Source: Brevibacterium zhoupengii
Lineage (GTDB): Bacteria > Actinomycetota > Actinomycetes > Actinomycetales > Brevibacteriaceae
NCBI RefSeq assembly: GCF_021117425.1
Contig: NZ_CP088298.1
Location: forward strand, 3,782,001-3,846,000
Direction of reading: 5' to 3'
Length of the DNA stretch: 64,000 bases
Part shown: positions 24,357 to 34,010 of the stretch, in pieces
How positions within the stretch are numbered: the first letter of the stretch is position 1
Layout of the letters: each line of letters opens with the position of its first letter
Notes under the pieces: generated by a model
Databases searched by the model: none
Seen by the model: the letters and a program-made list of their open reading frames with translations, nothing else
What the model was told of the DNA's origin: nothing
Program-made: the position numbers and the translations under genes

Positions 24357-26704
24357 CGACTTCTTCACCATGGCCGGAAACCAGCAGCTCAACTGACACG
24401 AGTGCCTCGGGCGCCGAGAGCCTCAACGCGCAGTCCCACTCGGTCGCGATCATCGGCGCTGGACCGCGCGGACTCTCGGTCCTCGAGAGGCTCGTCGCCC
24501 TCGCCGCCGAACGGTTCTCGAGCGCCGACGGTGACGGTGCTGATTCTGGTTCTGGTCCTGTCGCCGGGGCTGGAGACGGCAGCCCGCCGACGATCGTCAT
24601 CCACCTCATCGATCCCTATCCTCCGGGTGCGGGCATCGTCTGGCGCACGGATCAGCCCGAGACGCTGCTGATGAACACGACGATCGCCGAGCAGACGATC
24701 TTCCCCGATTCCAGCTGTTCCTTCGTCTCCTCTGAGCCTGTTGCGGACTCCCCCACCTCCGACGACGAGTCCGATCGATTCGGCCCCGATATGGCGCAGT
24801 GGTATCGCGACATCGGCGGAACGGATCCCGTCGACGCGACGTTCCCCAGCCGGACCCTCTACGGCCGCTATCTGCGTGAGGCCTACGCCCGCATCCGCGA
24901 CATGGCACCCGACTTCATCGAGATCGTCGAGCACCCCACGAAGGTCGAATCCCTCATCGATCTCCCGCCGGTCGAACCACTGGGATACACGTCCACGGAT
25001 CCCGAGAGTGTGCCGCCGCAGCTGGTTCGCTGTGAGGATGGAACCACCATCATCGCCCCCGCCGTCGTCCTCGCCGTCGGCCACATCCCCAGTGCGCAGA
25101 CCGAGGAACGAGCCAGGCTCGCGGCCTTCGCGCAGCGCTCCGGTGGGCTCTACATCCCGCAGGGTCTGCCTGCCGAGGCTCCCGTCGCCGAGGTGGCCCC
25201 TGGCAACCGTGTCATCGTCCGTGGCATGGGCCTGAACTACTTCGACCTGCAGACGTTGTTCACGCACGAACGTGGAGGCCGTTTCGATCCAGATCCCGAC
25301 ATCGCGGGCGAGCTCCGCTATGTGCGCAGCGGTGAGGAACCTCGACTGCTGCTCGGCTCCCGCCGCGGAGTCCCCTACCGCAGCAAACCCATCTGCCAGG
25401 CCCACCCGCGATCGCCGTGGCCGCTGCGCTACTTCACCCGGGAGAATATTGCGCTGCTGGCCGGTCTCGACGACCTCGACGGCGATCGCAAAGCCGGTGC
25501 ACGCTTCAACGACCAGCTGTGGCCGCTGATCCTCGCTGACCTTCGTCTCGCCTACTACAGCACCCTGTCCCGGATCCGTCCCGAGGCGTTCGCCGGTGAT
25601 CCAGGTCAGCTGCGTGAGGCCATCGCCGAGGCGGTGTCCCGACACCTGACCAGGCGCACCTGGCAGGAGACCCACCCGGAGACGCGCGAGACGCGTGCTG
25701 GTGGCGGGACTTCCACATCCACGGGCGCTGCCGAGTCCCGAGAGCACGAAGCCGCCGAGGCTGCACGGCAGGGTCGTGTCACACGTGAGGCCTTCGCATG
25801 GTCGGAGATCGAGGAGAGCCTCGTCCCCGATCCCGCCCACCGCATGTCACTGCACGCGCTGCTCAATCCGCTCGAAGGTCGAGAGTTCGACAGCAGAGGC
25901 CCCCGGGAGGCCAATTCCCTGCACGAGTGGATGCTCGACTTCCTCCGCGACGACCTCCACGATTCTCTGGCCGGGCCAGAGGGCAGCGCTGAGAAGTCGC
26001 TGTTCACCGTGCTCTGGCAGTCTCGTCTGCTGCTCAAAGAGCTCATCGTGGCCGGTCACATCGACCGCGTCAGCATCGACATGGAGATCTGCGGCTGGTT
26101 CGAGAGCTTCGTCTCCGGAATCTGCGACGGTCCTCCCCCGCAGCGCATCGCCGAGCTTCTCGCCCTGGCCGAAGCCGGCCTGGTCGAGTTCATCGGCCCC
26201 GACATGCGCATCGAAGCGAGTCCCGATGTCTCTGCACCTGCGGACGGGGATGCAACACCTGCAACCGAGACGGGCAGTGCACCGGCTTCCACGGTCGCCC
26301 TAACAGCGACGGGGGATCCTTTGCCGCAGATCTTCACCGTCACCTCGGCGCAGGTAGCAGGCGAAATCACCGGCAGTGTGGTCGTCGATGCGGCTTCACC
26401 GACGAACGCGGTGTCCCGAGCAGCCGATGTGCTGGTGCACGGGATGGTCGAACGAGGTCAGCTCACACCCGCACGTCTGACCTTGGACGATGGTCGCGAG
26501 AAGTTCCTCAACGGGCTCGCGCTCACCTCGCGGCCCTACCGCACGATCGATGTGGAGGGCGCTGTGCACCCCCGCCGTTTCGCGCTGTCCATTCAGCTCT
26601 CCTCGGTCCAATGGGGGCTGGCGATCGCGGCGAACCCCAACACGAACGCCGCGACGCTCAACGACTCCCACGCCGCGGCAGCAGCGATCCTCGACCTGAT
26701 CTGA
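24353..26704 (+). CDS. large FAD/NAD(P)-binding protein
   Basis: The 783-residue protein begins at GTG 24353, overlapping the LCP stop as GTGA. After ~25 low-complexity residues comes the FAD_NAD-binding motif 'VAIIGAGPRGLSVLERL' and 'IDPYPPGAGIVWRTDQPETLLMNT'. Later motifs are 'VVLAVGH' and 'RVIVRGMGLNYFDLQTLFT'. It belongs to the FAD-NAD(P)-binding family PF13454 found in actinobacteria and some peptide/siderophore clusters; no substrate is established for this version. Two Ser/Glu/Ala-rich insertions (about residues 440-480 and 625-650) look flexible. Coupling with an LCP gene hints at co-expression, not a proven shared pathway. Confidence 0.82.
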   Translation: MTTSSPWPETSSSTDTSASGAESLNAQSHSVAIIGAGPRGLSVLERLVALAAERFSSADGDGADSGSGPVAGAGDGSPPTIVIHLIDPYPPGAGIVWRTDQPETLLMNTTIAEQTIFPDSSCSFVSSEPVADSPTSDDESDRFGPDMAQWYRDIGGTDPVDATFPSRTLYGRYLREAYARIRDMAPDFIEIVEHPTKVESLIDLPPVEPLGYTSTDPESVPPQLVRCEDGTTIIAPAVVLAVGHIPSAQTEERARLAAFAQRSGGLYIPQGLPAEAPVAEVAPGNRVIVRGMGLNYFDLQTLFTHERGGRFDPDPDIAGELRYVRSGEEPRLLLGSRRGVPYRSKPICQAHPRSPWPLRYFTRENIALLAGLDDLDGDRKAGARFNDQLWPLILADLRLAYYSTLSRIRPEAFAGDPGQLREAIAEAVSRHLTRRTWQETHPETRETRAGGGTSTSTGAAESREHEAAEAARQGRVTREAFAWSEIEESLVPDPAHRMSLHALLNPLEGREFDSRGPREANSLHEWMLDFLRDDLHDSLAGPEGSAEKSLFTVLWQSRLLLKELIVAGHIDRVSIDMEICGWFESFVSGICDGPPPQRIAELLALAEAGLVEFIGPDMRIEASPDVSAPADGDATPATETGSAPASTVALTATGDPLPQIFTVTSAQVAGEITGSVVVDAASPTNAVSRAADVLVHGMVERGQLTPARLTLDDGREKFLNGLALTSRPYRTIDVEGAVHPRRFALSIQLSSVQWGLAIAANPNTNAATLNDSHAAAAAILDLI

Positions 26705-26777
26705 GGGTTCCGCAGGTCGCGGTGCGTGAGAGGGTCTTCCTCCCCACACGACGGCACCCGCTCAGCGAGACTCTCCC

Positions 26778-29186
26778 CTAAGCGTCGGCCATTTCGAGGG
26801 CGGCTTCGGGCTTCGTGGTCCGGGCCCGCACGATCGCGAGCAGGGACATCACGACTCCGATGATCGCCCAGGCCAGCAGGCCGCCATAGGCAGCGGCCAC
26901 GCCCGTGGTGCCAGCGGTGATCGCAGCGAAGCCGTTCATCGCCGGCGTCAGCGGCAGAATCGGGGCGAGGAAGTCGAAGAAGCCGGGCACCGCGCCGATC
27001 GTTCGGCCGGCAACTGCTAGGACAACAGCGATCACCGACAGGAACCTGCCCACGCCGCCGAACCACGCCACCAGAGCGAAGTTGAGCACCATGAACACGA
27101 GCGCTGAGACGAACGTCAGCACCGCGATGTCGAAGCCTTGGACGGCATCGATGTCGAGCACGCTCACCGCCAGGATCGACAGCACCAGGGCCTGCAGCAG
27201 TCCCACGACCACACCGGGAACCAATCCACGCAGCCAGACAGCTACTGAGGACTTCGTCGACAGCAGGGTCGAGGCCGGGATCGGCTTGAGCACCGTGTAG
27301 GTGACGAGTCCGCCGACCCACAGGGCGAGCATGATGAGCAGCGCAAGCGTCGAGCCCTGCAGCACATCACCCGCGTCGGCGGAGTCCGGCGCCTTGATGT
27401 TCTGAGAGGCGACGGTGGAGAGCTTGTCACGTTCCGGGGCCGAATAGGAGGGGACCTCGTCCGCGCCCTTCTTCACCCCGTCGGCAAACTTTCCGACACC
27501 GTGCGAATACTTGTCTGTGCCCTCGGACAGAGTGTCCAGTCCGGCCGCCAGGTCAGAGGTGCCGGTGGCAGCGGTGGAGACACCGGTCGTGTACTGGTCG
27601 AGTCCGGTGGAGAACTCACCGAGTCCATCGGAGAGCTGTCCGGCACCGTCGTCGAGTTCGCTGGAGCCATCGGCGACCTTGGCGATTCCGTTGCTGAGCT
27701 CCGGCATACCGTCGGCGAGCTTCTGGTTTCCTTCGGCGACACCAGAGGCACCTTCGCGCAGACCCTTCGAGGCCTCGAGCAGCTTCGGAGCATTCTTCGA
27801 GATGTCCTCCATGCCCTTGGTCAGTTCGCCGAGGCCGTCCTCGAGTCCCTTGACGAACTTGCTCATGCCGTCGCTGAGTTCACCCGCACCGTCGGCGAGT
27901 TTGTCCGCGCCGCCGAGCAGCGACTCTCCGTCCTGCTTCTGCTCCAGACCGTCGACAGCACTGTTCAGGCCGCCCGAGGTGCCATTGAGCAGCCCCTGAG
28001 CGTAGGCCTTCTCAATGCCGGCGCAGACCTCATCCGGTGTGCCGACAGGGCACATCTGCGCCCGTGCCTGATCAGCCTCGTCCTGGGTCATCATGCCCGC
28101 CGACACCAGCGAATCGAGACCGGTCACGGTTCCGCTCTTGGCCAGCTGATCGGCCTGGTCGGCGCCTTCCTGGAGACCGTCACGGTACTGGCCGAGACCC
28201 GTTGACAGGCCTTCGGCACCCTCGGAGACTCCCTGGGCACCCTTGTCGAGATCTTTGCCGCCCTTGAGAAGATCGTCGATTCCGCCTTCGCCGGAGCCGG
28301 AGTCACCGGCACCGGCGAAGCCCTTGATGATCGCATCGATGGACTTCGTGTACTCGTCGACTCCCCCGGAGAGTTCTCCGGCACCGTCGGCCAGCTTCTG
28401 CGTGCTGTCTGGCAGGTCCGCCGTCGACTTCTTCATGTCCTGGAGACCGCCCGAGAGCTCAGAGGTGCCCTTCGACAGTTCGCCAGCCCCCTTGGACAGG
28501 TCTCCGGCGCCCTTGCTCAGCTCGGATCCCGAGGAGTCGAGCTTGTCCATACCGGCGGAGAGCTCACCGGCACCGCTCGCGGATTTCTCCGTGCCCTTCG
28601 CCAGTTCCTCGCCACCCTCGTCGAGTTCACCGGCGGCGTCTCCGAGATCCTTCATCTGATCACCCATGTCGTTGAAGCCGACATAGATGTTGTCGAGGTA
28701 GGTCTCGGTCATCTGCGTATTGAAGGTTGTCCGTGCCACTCCGGCAACGGACTGCGCGATCTGTGTGTCGGCGGCGGGAGCGACTCCGGAGACGTCGACG
28801 TCGAGCTGCGTCTGAGTCGCGGACTTAGCGTCGCTGACCGAGGTCACAGCCCGGGAGAAGCCCTCGGGAATGGTCAGGGTCGCAGCATAGGTCCCATCCG
28901 ACATGCCCTTCTCGGCATCGTCCTCATCGGTGATGACCCAATGGATGTTCTTGTTCTCTTCACCCACAAGCCCGCTGGTCAGCTGCCGGCCGATCGGCAC
29001 GGTCTCACCGTCCACCTCGGCGCCGTCATCGTTGTTGACGATCGCGGCCTCGATCGTGTCGAGGCGGTCGGTGCTGTTGTACGTGGCCAGAATGAATCCA
29101 GCGGCCACGATGATCGGAATGAGCACCAGGCCGAAGAGGGACAGCCAGGTCACGGGCCGTTTCGAGTTCGCACGTTCGAGTCTCAC
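26778..29186 (-). CDS. YhgE/Pip-family membrane protein with long heptad repeats
   Basis: The 802-residue protein starts at GTG 29186, overlapping the stop of the MMPL gene (GTGA). One membrane span (about residues 14-34) is followed by an extracellular Pip/YhgE domain. A long stretch (about residues 185-570) follows, rich in seven-residue units of the type 'GAGELSKGTSEL', which should form an extended helical or coiled-coil stalk. Five to six C-terminal spans ('VLQGSTLALLIMLALWVGGL' onward) resemble ABC-2-like permeases. YhgE/Pip proteins relate to phage-infection proteins and ESX/EsaA-like export proteins. Linkage to an MMPL transporter suggests a two-part export machine for a lipid or peptide substrate. 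Confidence 0.88.
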   Translation of the reverse strand: MRLERANSKRPVTWLSLFGLVLIPIIVAAGFILATYNSTDRLDTIEAAIVNNDDGAEVDGETVPIGRQLTSGLVGEENKNIHWVITDEDDAEKGMSDGTYAATLTIPEGFSRAVTSVSDAKSATQTQLDVDVSGVAPAADTQIAQSVAGVARTTFNTQMTETYLDNIYVGFNDMGDQMKDLGDAAGELDEGGEELAKGTEKSASGAGELSAGMDKLDSSGSELSKGAGDLSKGAGELSKGTSELSGGLQDMKKSTADLPDSTQKLADGAGELSGGVDEYTKSIDAIIKGFAGAGDSGSGEGGIDDLLKGGKDLDKGAQGVSEGAEGLSTGLGQYRDGLQEGADQADQLAKSGTVTGLDSLVSAGMMTQDEADQARAQMCPVGTPDEVCAGIEKAYAQGLLNGTSGGLNSAVDGLEQKQDGESLLGGADKLADGAGELSDGMSKFVKGLEDGLGELTKGMEDISKNAPKLLEASKGLREGASGVAEGNQKLADGMPELSNGIAKVADGSSELDDGAGQLSDGLGEFSTGLDQYTTGVSTAATGTSDLAAGLDTLSEGTDKYSHGVGKFADGVKKGADEVPSYSAPERDKLSTVASQNIKAPDSADAGDVLQGSTLALLIMLALWVGGLVTYTVLKPIPASTLLSTKSSVAVWLRGLVPGVVVGLLQALVLSILAVSVLDIDAVQGFDIAVLTFVSALVFMVLNFALVAWFGGVGRFLSVIAVVLAVAGRTIGAVPGFFDFLAPILPLTPAMNGFAAITAGTTGVAAAYGGLLAWAIIGVVMSLLAIVRARTTKPEAALEMADA

Positions 29187-32044
29187 GACTGCACGCCTTC
29201 CATTTCGCTGCGACCGGCCGCGTGGGCTTGCACGCCGCCGTTGTCATTGTCGGTTCCACGCGCGACCTCGGGCTTGGCCTCATCGAGGTCGAGGTGGAAA
29301 TAGTTCGTGTTCGGGGACAGGATCCCCGTGATGTCGCCGCCGGGCAGACCCAGCACGATTGCCGTGCCCTCGGCCTGCAGATCAAAGAGAAGATCGCGAA
29401 CGTCCCGGCCGCTCTCACCTGCCAGTGCACCTGCTTCGCTGATGATGAGCAGGTCCGGCGCCGAGGTGCGCAGCTGTGAGAGCTCGCGCGCCCCTGGCAT
29501 CGTCCCCGGCCCGTTCCTATCGAGGTCGAAGTACGGGACACGACGACGCACCCGTCCGGCATGTTCGGGCAGGACCATGTCTCCGATCTTCATCTCACCG
29601 GCGGTCAGTCCGACGCGACCGGAGAGAGCGAGCAGAAGTGCCTTGCGAGCTTGGCCGCTGGCGACGAGGATCTGGCCCGGTGAGAGCGAGATGTCGACCT
29701 GGGCGAATCCGCGTCGGCCCGAGCGGACGGCGATGCCGCGGCCATAGATCCGGTAGTTCGAGTCGGGCTCCGGCCAGTCACGCAGAGCCACCTCGTGGGC
29801 CAGGCCCTCTCCTTCGACGTCGAGCCTGGGCAGGATGCGGTCGAGCCATTTCGGCAGCCACCAGGCCTTGTCACCGAGCATCTGCATGATGGCAGGCACC
29901 AAGGACATGCGCACCAGGAAGGCATCGACGAAGATGCCCGAAGCCAGGGCGAGCGCGATGGACTTGATGATCGGCTCACCCGCGGGAACGAAGGCGGCGA
30001 AAACGGAGAACATGATGATCGCCGCGGCCGAGACCACTCGGGCAGACGAGGCGAAGCCAGCCTTGATCGCGCCCCTGGCACTCGACCCGTGGACGTATGC
30101 CTCGCGCATTCCGGAGACGAGGAACACCTCGTAGTCCATGGCCAAGCCGAACAGGATGCCCATGACGATGATCGGCAGGAAGCTGATCACCGGCCCGGTC
30201 GAATCGATGCCCATCGCTGATGCGAAGAGTCCGTCGTGGAAGACGAGGACCACGGTGCCGAAGGAGGCGAAGACGGACAGGAGGAAACCGCCGGTGGCCT
30301 TGATCGGCACCCAGATCGAACGGAAGACCATCATGAGCAGGATGATCGAGAGGCCGACGACGAAGATGCCGAAGGGCACCAGCGCCTTGCCGAGCTGATC
30401 GGAGACGTCGATCTGGATCGCCGTGGCACCGGTGACCGCTGTTTCGAAGCCGTCCTCGTCCTCGATGTCGGCGCTCAGATCACGAAGGCGGTCGACGGTG
30501 TCGAGAGTCGCCGGATCTTCGGAGCTGGTGGTCGGGATGATCTGGAACAGGGCTGTCGTCGCGTCCCGGTTCGGGGTGGCGAGGATGACCTGGTCGACGC
30601 CTTCGACGTCTTCGATCTCGCTCTCGATCTTCTCGACATCGTCGAGGGGGTCATCGGAGGTCACGATCTCACTCGTCATGACCAGCGGTCCGTTGAAGCC
30701 GGGACCGAAGTGCTCGTCGATGAGGTCATAACTCGTGCGGGCAGGGGTGCCCTCCTCCTGGCTGCCTGCAGTGGGCAGGGAGAGTTGGAGGTTCGAGGCG
30801 GGGATTGCGAACAACGCGAGTCCGCCGACGATGATGACGACTGTCAGCAGCGGTATCTTCGTCACCACGTGCAGCCAGCCGGCGAAGAACTTGTTCATGA
30901 TCGTCTTCGGGTACGGTTCACCGGCCTCAGCCTCCGCCTCGGCGGCAATCGCCGACCGGGAGACGGAGTCGTCGGCCTTCTTCTGCGCGCTCGCGAACGC
31001 CCGGCGGTAGCGCTTCGTCGGCTTGGGGGTGATCTTGTCCTTGACGAGCCCCAGCAGCGCGGGAACCATCGTCAGGGAGATGAGCACGGCGACGACGACG
31101 GAACCGGAGGCACCGATGCCCATCACGGTGAGGAATGGGATGCCGGCCAGAGACAGGCCCAGCAGCGCGATCATCACGGTCATACCCGCGAAGACGACGG
31201 CCGATCCGGCGGTGGCGACGGCACGCCCGGCGGCTTCGAGCGGGTCATGCCCCTCGGCCAGGAGCGCCCGGGCTCTGGAGACGATGAACAGTGCGTAGTC
31301 GATGCCGACCGCCAGGCCCAACATCAGCGCCAACATGATCGATGAGGAGTTGACTGCGCCGAAGGCCGTGGATCCCACGACCAGGAGAACGGAGATGCCG
31401 ACACCGATGAGCGCAGTGATCAGCGGCATGCCAGCGGCGCGGAAGGAACCGAGGGTGAGCAGCAGGACGATGAAGGCGATGACGACGCCGATGCCTTCTA
31501 CCCAGGAGATCTCCACGCCGGTGATCTGGAAGAGCTGGCCTCCGCCTTCGACCTGGGAGCCATCGGGCAGGGCCTCGCGGAGGGGATCCAGTTCGTCGAG
31601 AAGCTGGTCCGGGGCCGCTTCGCCGACCTCCTGCTGGGTGCCGTCGTACTGGACGGAGATCATCGCAGCGGAGTCGTCTTCGCTGACTGCGCCTTTGACC
31701 ATCTTGTCGAACGGCGAGGTCACAGCGTCGACGTGAGGGAGGTCTTCGAGCCGATCGACTTCCTTCTCGATCTCATCCTTGTACGTGGAGTCCGTGACCG
31801 CGTCGCCGTCGGCGGCGACGACGATGACGGAGGCGCCCACTCCTGAGGCTTCGGGGAAGGTCGTCTCCATCGAATCGAGTGCAACCTGGGCTTCGGACCC
31901 TGGAAGGGTGAAGTCGTTGTCGAAGTCCTTCGCGAAGGCCGCGACACCGGCACCGACGAGTCCGAAGATCACGAACCACAGAGCGATGTAACGGAAAGGA
32001 GCGCGGTAGGCACGACGACCCAGAGCGTACAGGAATGTTGACAC
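29183..32044 (-). CDS. MMPL/RND-type transporter with a C-terminal degenerate ABC-ATPase-like domain
   Basis: The 953-residue protein starts at GTG 32044. It has two MMPL repeats: residues 1-~370 with 'FDNDFTLPGSEAQVALDSMETTFPEASG' and the TM motif 'LMLGLAVGIDYALFIVSRARALLAEG', then a second copy with 'ILFGLAMDYEVFLVSGMREAYVHG'. From about 763 to 910 is an extra domain resembling an ABC ATPase: 'GFAQVDISLSPGQILVASG' (783 onward), 'LSGRVGLTAGEMKIGDMVLPEHAGRVRRRV' and a Walker-B-like 'PDLLIISEAGAL' at 864. The Walker A site is lost ('ASGQARKALL', no GKS/T), so it probably does not hydrolyse ATP. It is operonic with the YhgE/Pip gene. Confidence 0.9.
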   Translation of the reverse strand: MSTFLYALGRRAYRAPFRYIALWFVIFGLVGAGVAAFAKDFDNDFTLPGSEAQVALDSMETTFPEASGVGASVIVVAADGDAVTDSTYKDEIEKEVDRLEDLPHVDAVTSPFDKMVKGAVSEDDSAAMISVQYDGTQQEVGEAAPDQLLDELDPLREALPDGSQVEGGGQLFQITGVEISWVEGIGVVIAFIVLLLTLGSFRAAGMPLITALIGVGISVLLVVGSTAFGAVNSSSIMLALMLGLAVGIDYALFIVSRARALLAEGHDPLEAAGRAVATAGSAVVFAGMTVMIALLGLSLAGIPFLTVMGIGASGSVVVAVLISLTMVPALLGLVKDKITPKPTKRYRRAFASAQKKADDSVSRSAIAAEAEAEAGEPYPKTIMNKFFAGWLHVVTKIPLLTVVIIVGGLALFAIPASNLQLSLPTAGSQEEGTPARTSYDLIDEHFGPGFNGPLVMTSEIVTSDDPLDDVEKIESEIEDVEGVDQVILATPNRDATTALFQIIPTTSSEDPATLDTVDRLRDLSADIEDEDGFETAVTGATAIQIDVSDQLGKALVPFGIFVVGLSIILLMMVFRSIWVPIKATGGFLLSVFASFGTVVLVFHDGLFASAMGIDSTGPVISFLPIIVMGILFGLAMDYEVFLVSGMREAYVHGSSARGAIKAGFASSARVVSAAAIIMFSVFAAFVPAGEPIIKSIALALASGIFVDAFLVRMSLVPAIMQMLGDKAWWLPKWLDRILPRLDVEGEGLAHEVALRDWPEPDSNYRIYGRGIAVRSGRRGFAQVDISLSPGQILVASGQARKALLLALSGRVGLTAGEMKIGDMVLPEHAGRVRRRVPYFDLDRNGPGTMPGARELSQLRTSAPDLLIISEAGALAGESGRDVRDLLFDLQAEGTAIVLGLPGGDITGILSPNTNYFHLDLDEAKPEVARGTDNDNGGVQAHAAGRSEMEGVQS

Positions 32045-32054
32045 GAAGACCTCG

Positions 32055-32085
32055 ATACAAAAGTGTATTGGATACAGTATTGTAT
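32055..32085. promoter_or_regulatory. tandem TetR operators ATACA-N4-TGTAT
   Basis: Two perfect inverted repeats, ATACA-AAAG-TGTAT (32055-32068) and ATACA-GTAT-TGTAT (32072-32085), are spaced 17 bp centre to centre. They lie just upstream of the MMPL GTG start and in the divergent promoter of the TetR gene. Confidence 0.8.
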
Positions 32086-32237
32086 TGTTGTTGACTCAGT
32101 GCCCTCAGCGCAAATGCATCACGAGTTTCGTGAAGATTCTCATCGGATGCCCAGGCCGACTATGATGCGCACGGGCCGACACAGCACAGCCCGCGCGACA
32201 GCAGCACCGCCGCACCAGCACCGCGACCACCCCGACG

Positions 32238-32897
32238 ATGAAATGTTCGATGAATACAGGCAAACTCAGCGCCCGCAGACGCCACACCCGATCCACCTTG
32301 GTGGAGGCGGGCATGTCCGTCTTCGCACACAAAGGCATCGATGGGGCTTCGATCGAGGAGATCTGCGAGGCCGCGGGGTTCACTCGCGGCGCGTTCTACT
32401 CGAACTTCTCCAGCCGCGACGATCTGGTTCTGGCCACGATCGAACAGCACACCTCTCGCGACCTCGACATGCTCGATGCCGCCATCGAACGGTGGCGCGA
32501 CCGCCTCAACTCCAGTCGGCCCGAGGACATCGAAGACTTCCTCACGGAGTTCATCGACGACACCTTCAGTCAGAAGAAGTCCACCGCCGCCGAGGTGATC
32601 GCTGAACAGGAGATCCAGCTGTACTGCCTGCGCACACCTGAGCTCTACCCCAGATACGCGGAGCTGAGCTCGTTCCAGGTCCAGCGGATCCAGTCGCTGA
32701 TCGAGAACGCCATCGGCTTCGCGAAAGCCGCCTCGACGATTCCGCTCAAGGACCTCATCGAGGCGCTCACCGCCGTCCACACGCAATCCTCTCTGCGCGC
32801 GGCCGCAGGGAAGGATCTGCGAGAGGTCGTCGAGATCGATTCGACGCAGATGGTGCGCATCCTCAGCCGACTGCTCGACTTCTCGCAGAAGCCCTGA
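32238..32897 (+). CDS. TetR-family transcriptional repressor
   Basis: The 219-residue protein has a typical N-terminal TetR HTH ('RSTLVEAGMSVFAHKGIDGASIEEICEAAGFTRGAFYSNFSSRDDLVLATIEQH') and a helical ligand domain. It is divergent from the MMPL-YhgE operon, and the tandem ATACA-N4-TGTAT sites between them are the probable operators. The second Met (32250) could be the true start since four residues precede it without conservation. The ligand is unknown, presumably the exported compound. Confidence 0.9.
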   Translation: MKCSMNTGKLSARRRHTRSTLVEAGMSVFAHKGIDGASIEEICEAAGFTRGAFYSNFSSRDDLVLATIEQHTSRDLDMLDAAIERWRDRLNSSRPEDIEDFLTEFIDDTFSQKKSTAAEVIAEQEIQLYCLRTPELYPRYAELSSFQVQRIQSLIENAIGFAKAASTIPLKDLIEALTAVHTQSSLRAAAGKDLREVVEIDSTQMVRILSRLLDFSQKP

Positions 32898-32902
32898 ACG
32901 GC

Positions 32903-32929
32903 CCGGACTCCCGGCAGTCCGGACTCCCG
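32903..32929 (+). repeat. 16-bp direct repeat after the tetR stop
   Basis: CCGGACTCCCG occurs at 32903-32913 and 32919-32929 (16-bp period), starting five bases after the tetR stop. It is another example of a short repeat at a gene 3' end. Confidence 0.7.
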
Positions 32930-32986
32930 ACTTCCTGGACCTATAGTCAGTCCCAGGACCGACCGCTAGGCATTAAGGTGGTTGGC

Positions 32987-34000
32987 GTGAATGAACTACA
33001 GCGCGAATATTACGCCTTCATCAACAACATGGATGTCCGCCTCGGCGCGTTCGTCCTCGCCGACCTGCCCGAGACCTTCGACAAGGAAGACGGGGAGACG
33101 GTGAAGTTCCCCAAGGACTTCGGTCCCAAGTCTCTGCCGATGCTCGAACTCTTCGTCCTCTCTCGTTTCCACTCTCCCGACGAGGTGCTCGACCCGGAGA
33201 ATCGCAGGTTCGTCGAGGGCCTCATCCGCTACCTCGGCGAGACCTATCTCCGTGCGGTCGGTGGAGCCTGGGACCATGACGAAGAGACCGGGAACGGGAT
33301 GCCGTTCATTCGTCCGGATACCGAGGAAGGGCCGCTGAAGGGCGAGCCCATTCCGATCTTGGCGATCATCCTCGCCGCGGTTGACGCCCGCACTGCTGAG
33401 GTGTTCACGGCCGTCCTGAGCAAGGCTCGCGAGAACCTCGGTGGTGACGGTGAGCCGAAGCGCAGCTGCACCGGTCTGGCGATGGGGATGCTCACGGCCG
33501 AGAACTCCAGCGAGGAAGAGGTCGAGTTCCTCTCCCGCTTCATCGGCACGGTGGAACCGGGCATCGCCGCCTGGACCCAGGAGCAGGCCGATCCGTCCTC
33601 GTGGGAGTTCGGGCGCGAGGCACTGGTGCGGTTGGGCAAGCAGCTCAAGGCCCGCTACGACTCGCGTGACGAGATGATGACCGAGGGCGAGACCGAGTTC
33701 GTCGCCGGGGCCATGCGCTTCATCGGTGAGACGATTCGGCGCATCGGCTTCGGACAGTGGCGCTACGGTGCCGATCTCGAGGCCGATGACCCCCGCAGCA
33801 GGCAGCCATTCGTCCGTTTCCGCGTCGGCGACCAGAACCTCGACATGGTGCCGTGGCGCTTGGCGCAGACTGCGCTCGAGGATGCGAACTCGATCGCCTC
33901 GGGTCTCGACACGATCACTACGATGCGCGAAGAGGAAGCCGCGAGCGAAGCGGCCGCCGAGGGCGCTCAGTCAGACGACGCCGAGTCGGACAGACCCTGA
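32987..34000 (+). CDS. conserved hypothetical protein with internal duplication
   Basis: The start GTG 32987 is preceded by AAGG at seven bases; an in-frame GTG at 32978 is possible. The 337-residue product has no signal or membrane span and ends in an acidic Ala/Glu/Asp tail. The two halves are related: 'NRRFVEGLIRYLGETYLRAVGGAWDHD...MPFIRP' near residue 72 and 'ETEFVAGAMRFIGETIRRIGFGQWRYG...QPFVRF' near residue 233 share the GETxxR-G-W pattern. I recognise no named family. It converges with the amidohydrolase gene ten bases downstream. Confidence 0.75.
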   Translation: MNELQREYYAFINNMDVRLGAFVLADLPETFDKEDGETVKFPKDFGPKSLPMLELFVLSRFHSPDEVLDPENRRFVEGLIRYLGETYLRAVGGAWDHDEETGNGMPFIRPDTEEGPLKGEPIPILAIILAAVDARTAEVFTAVLSKARENLGGDGEPKRSCTGLAMGMLTAENSSEEEVEFLSRFIGTVEPGIAAWTQEQADPSSWEFGREALVRLGKQLKARYDSRDEMMTEGETEFVAGAMRFIGETIRRIGFGQWRYGADLEADDPRSRQPFVRFRVGDQNLDMVPWRLAQTALEDANSIASGLDTITTMREEEAASEAAAEGAQSDDAESDRP

Positions 34001-34010
34001 CGCTTACACC

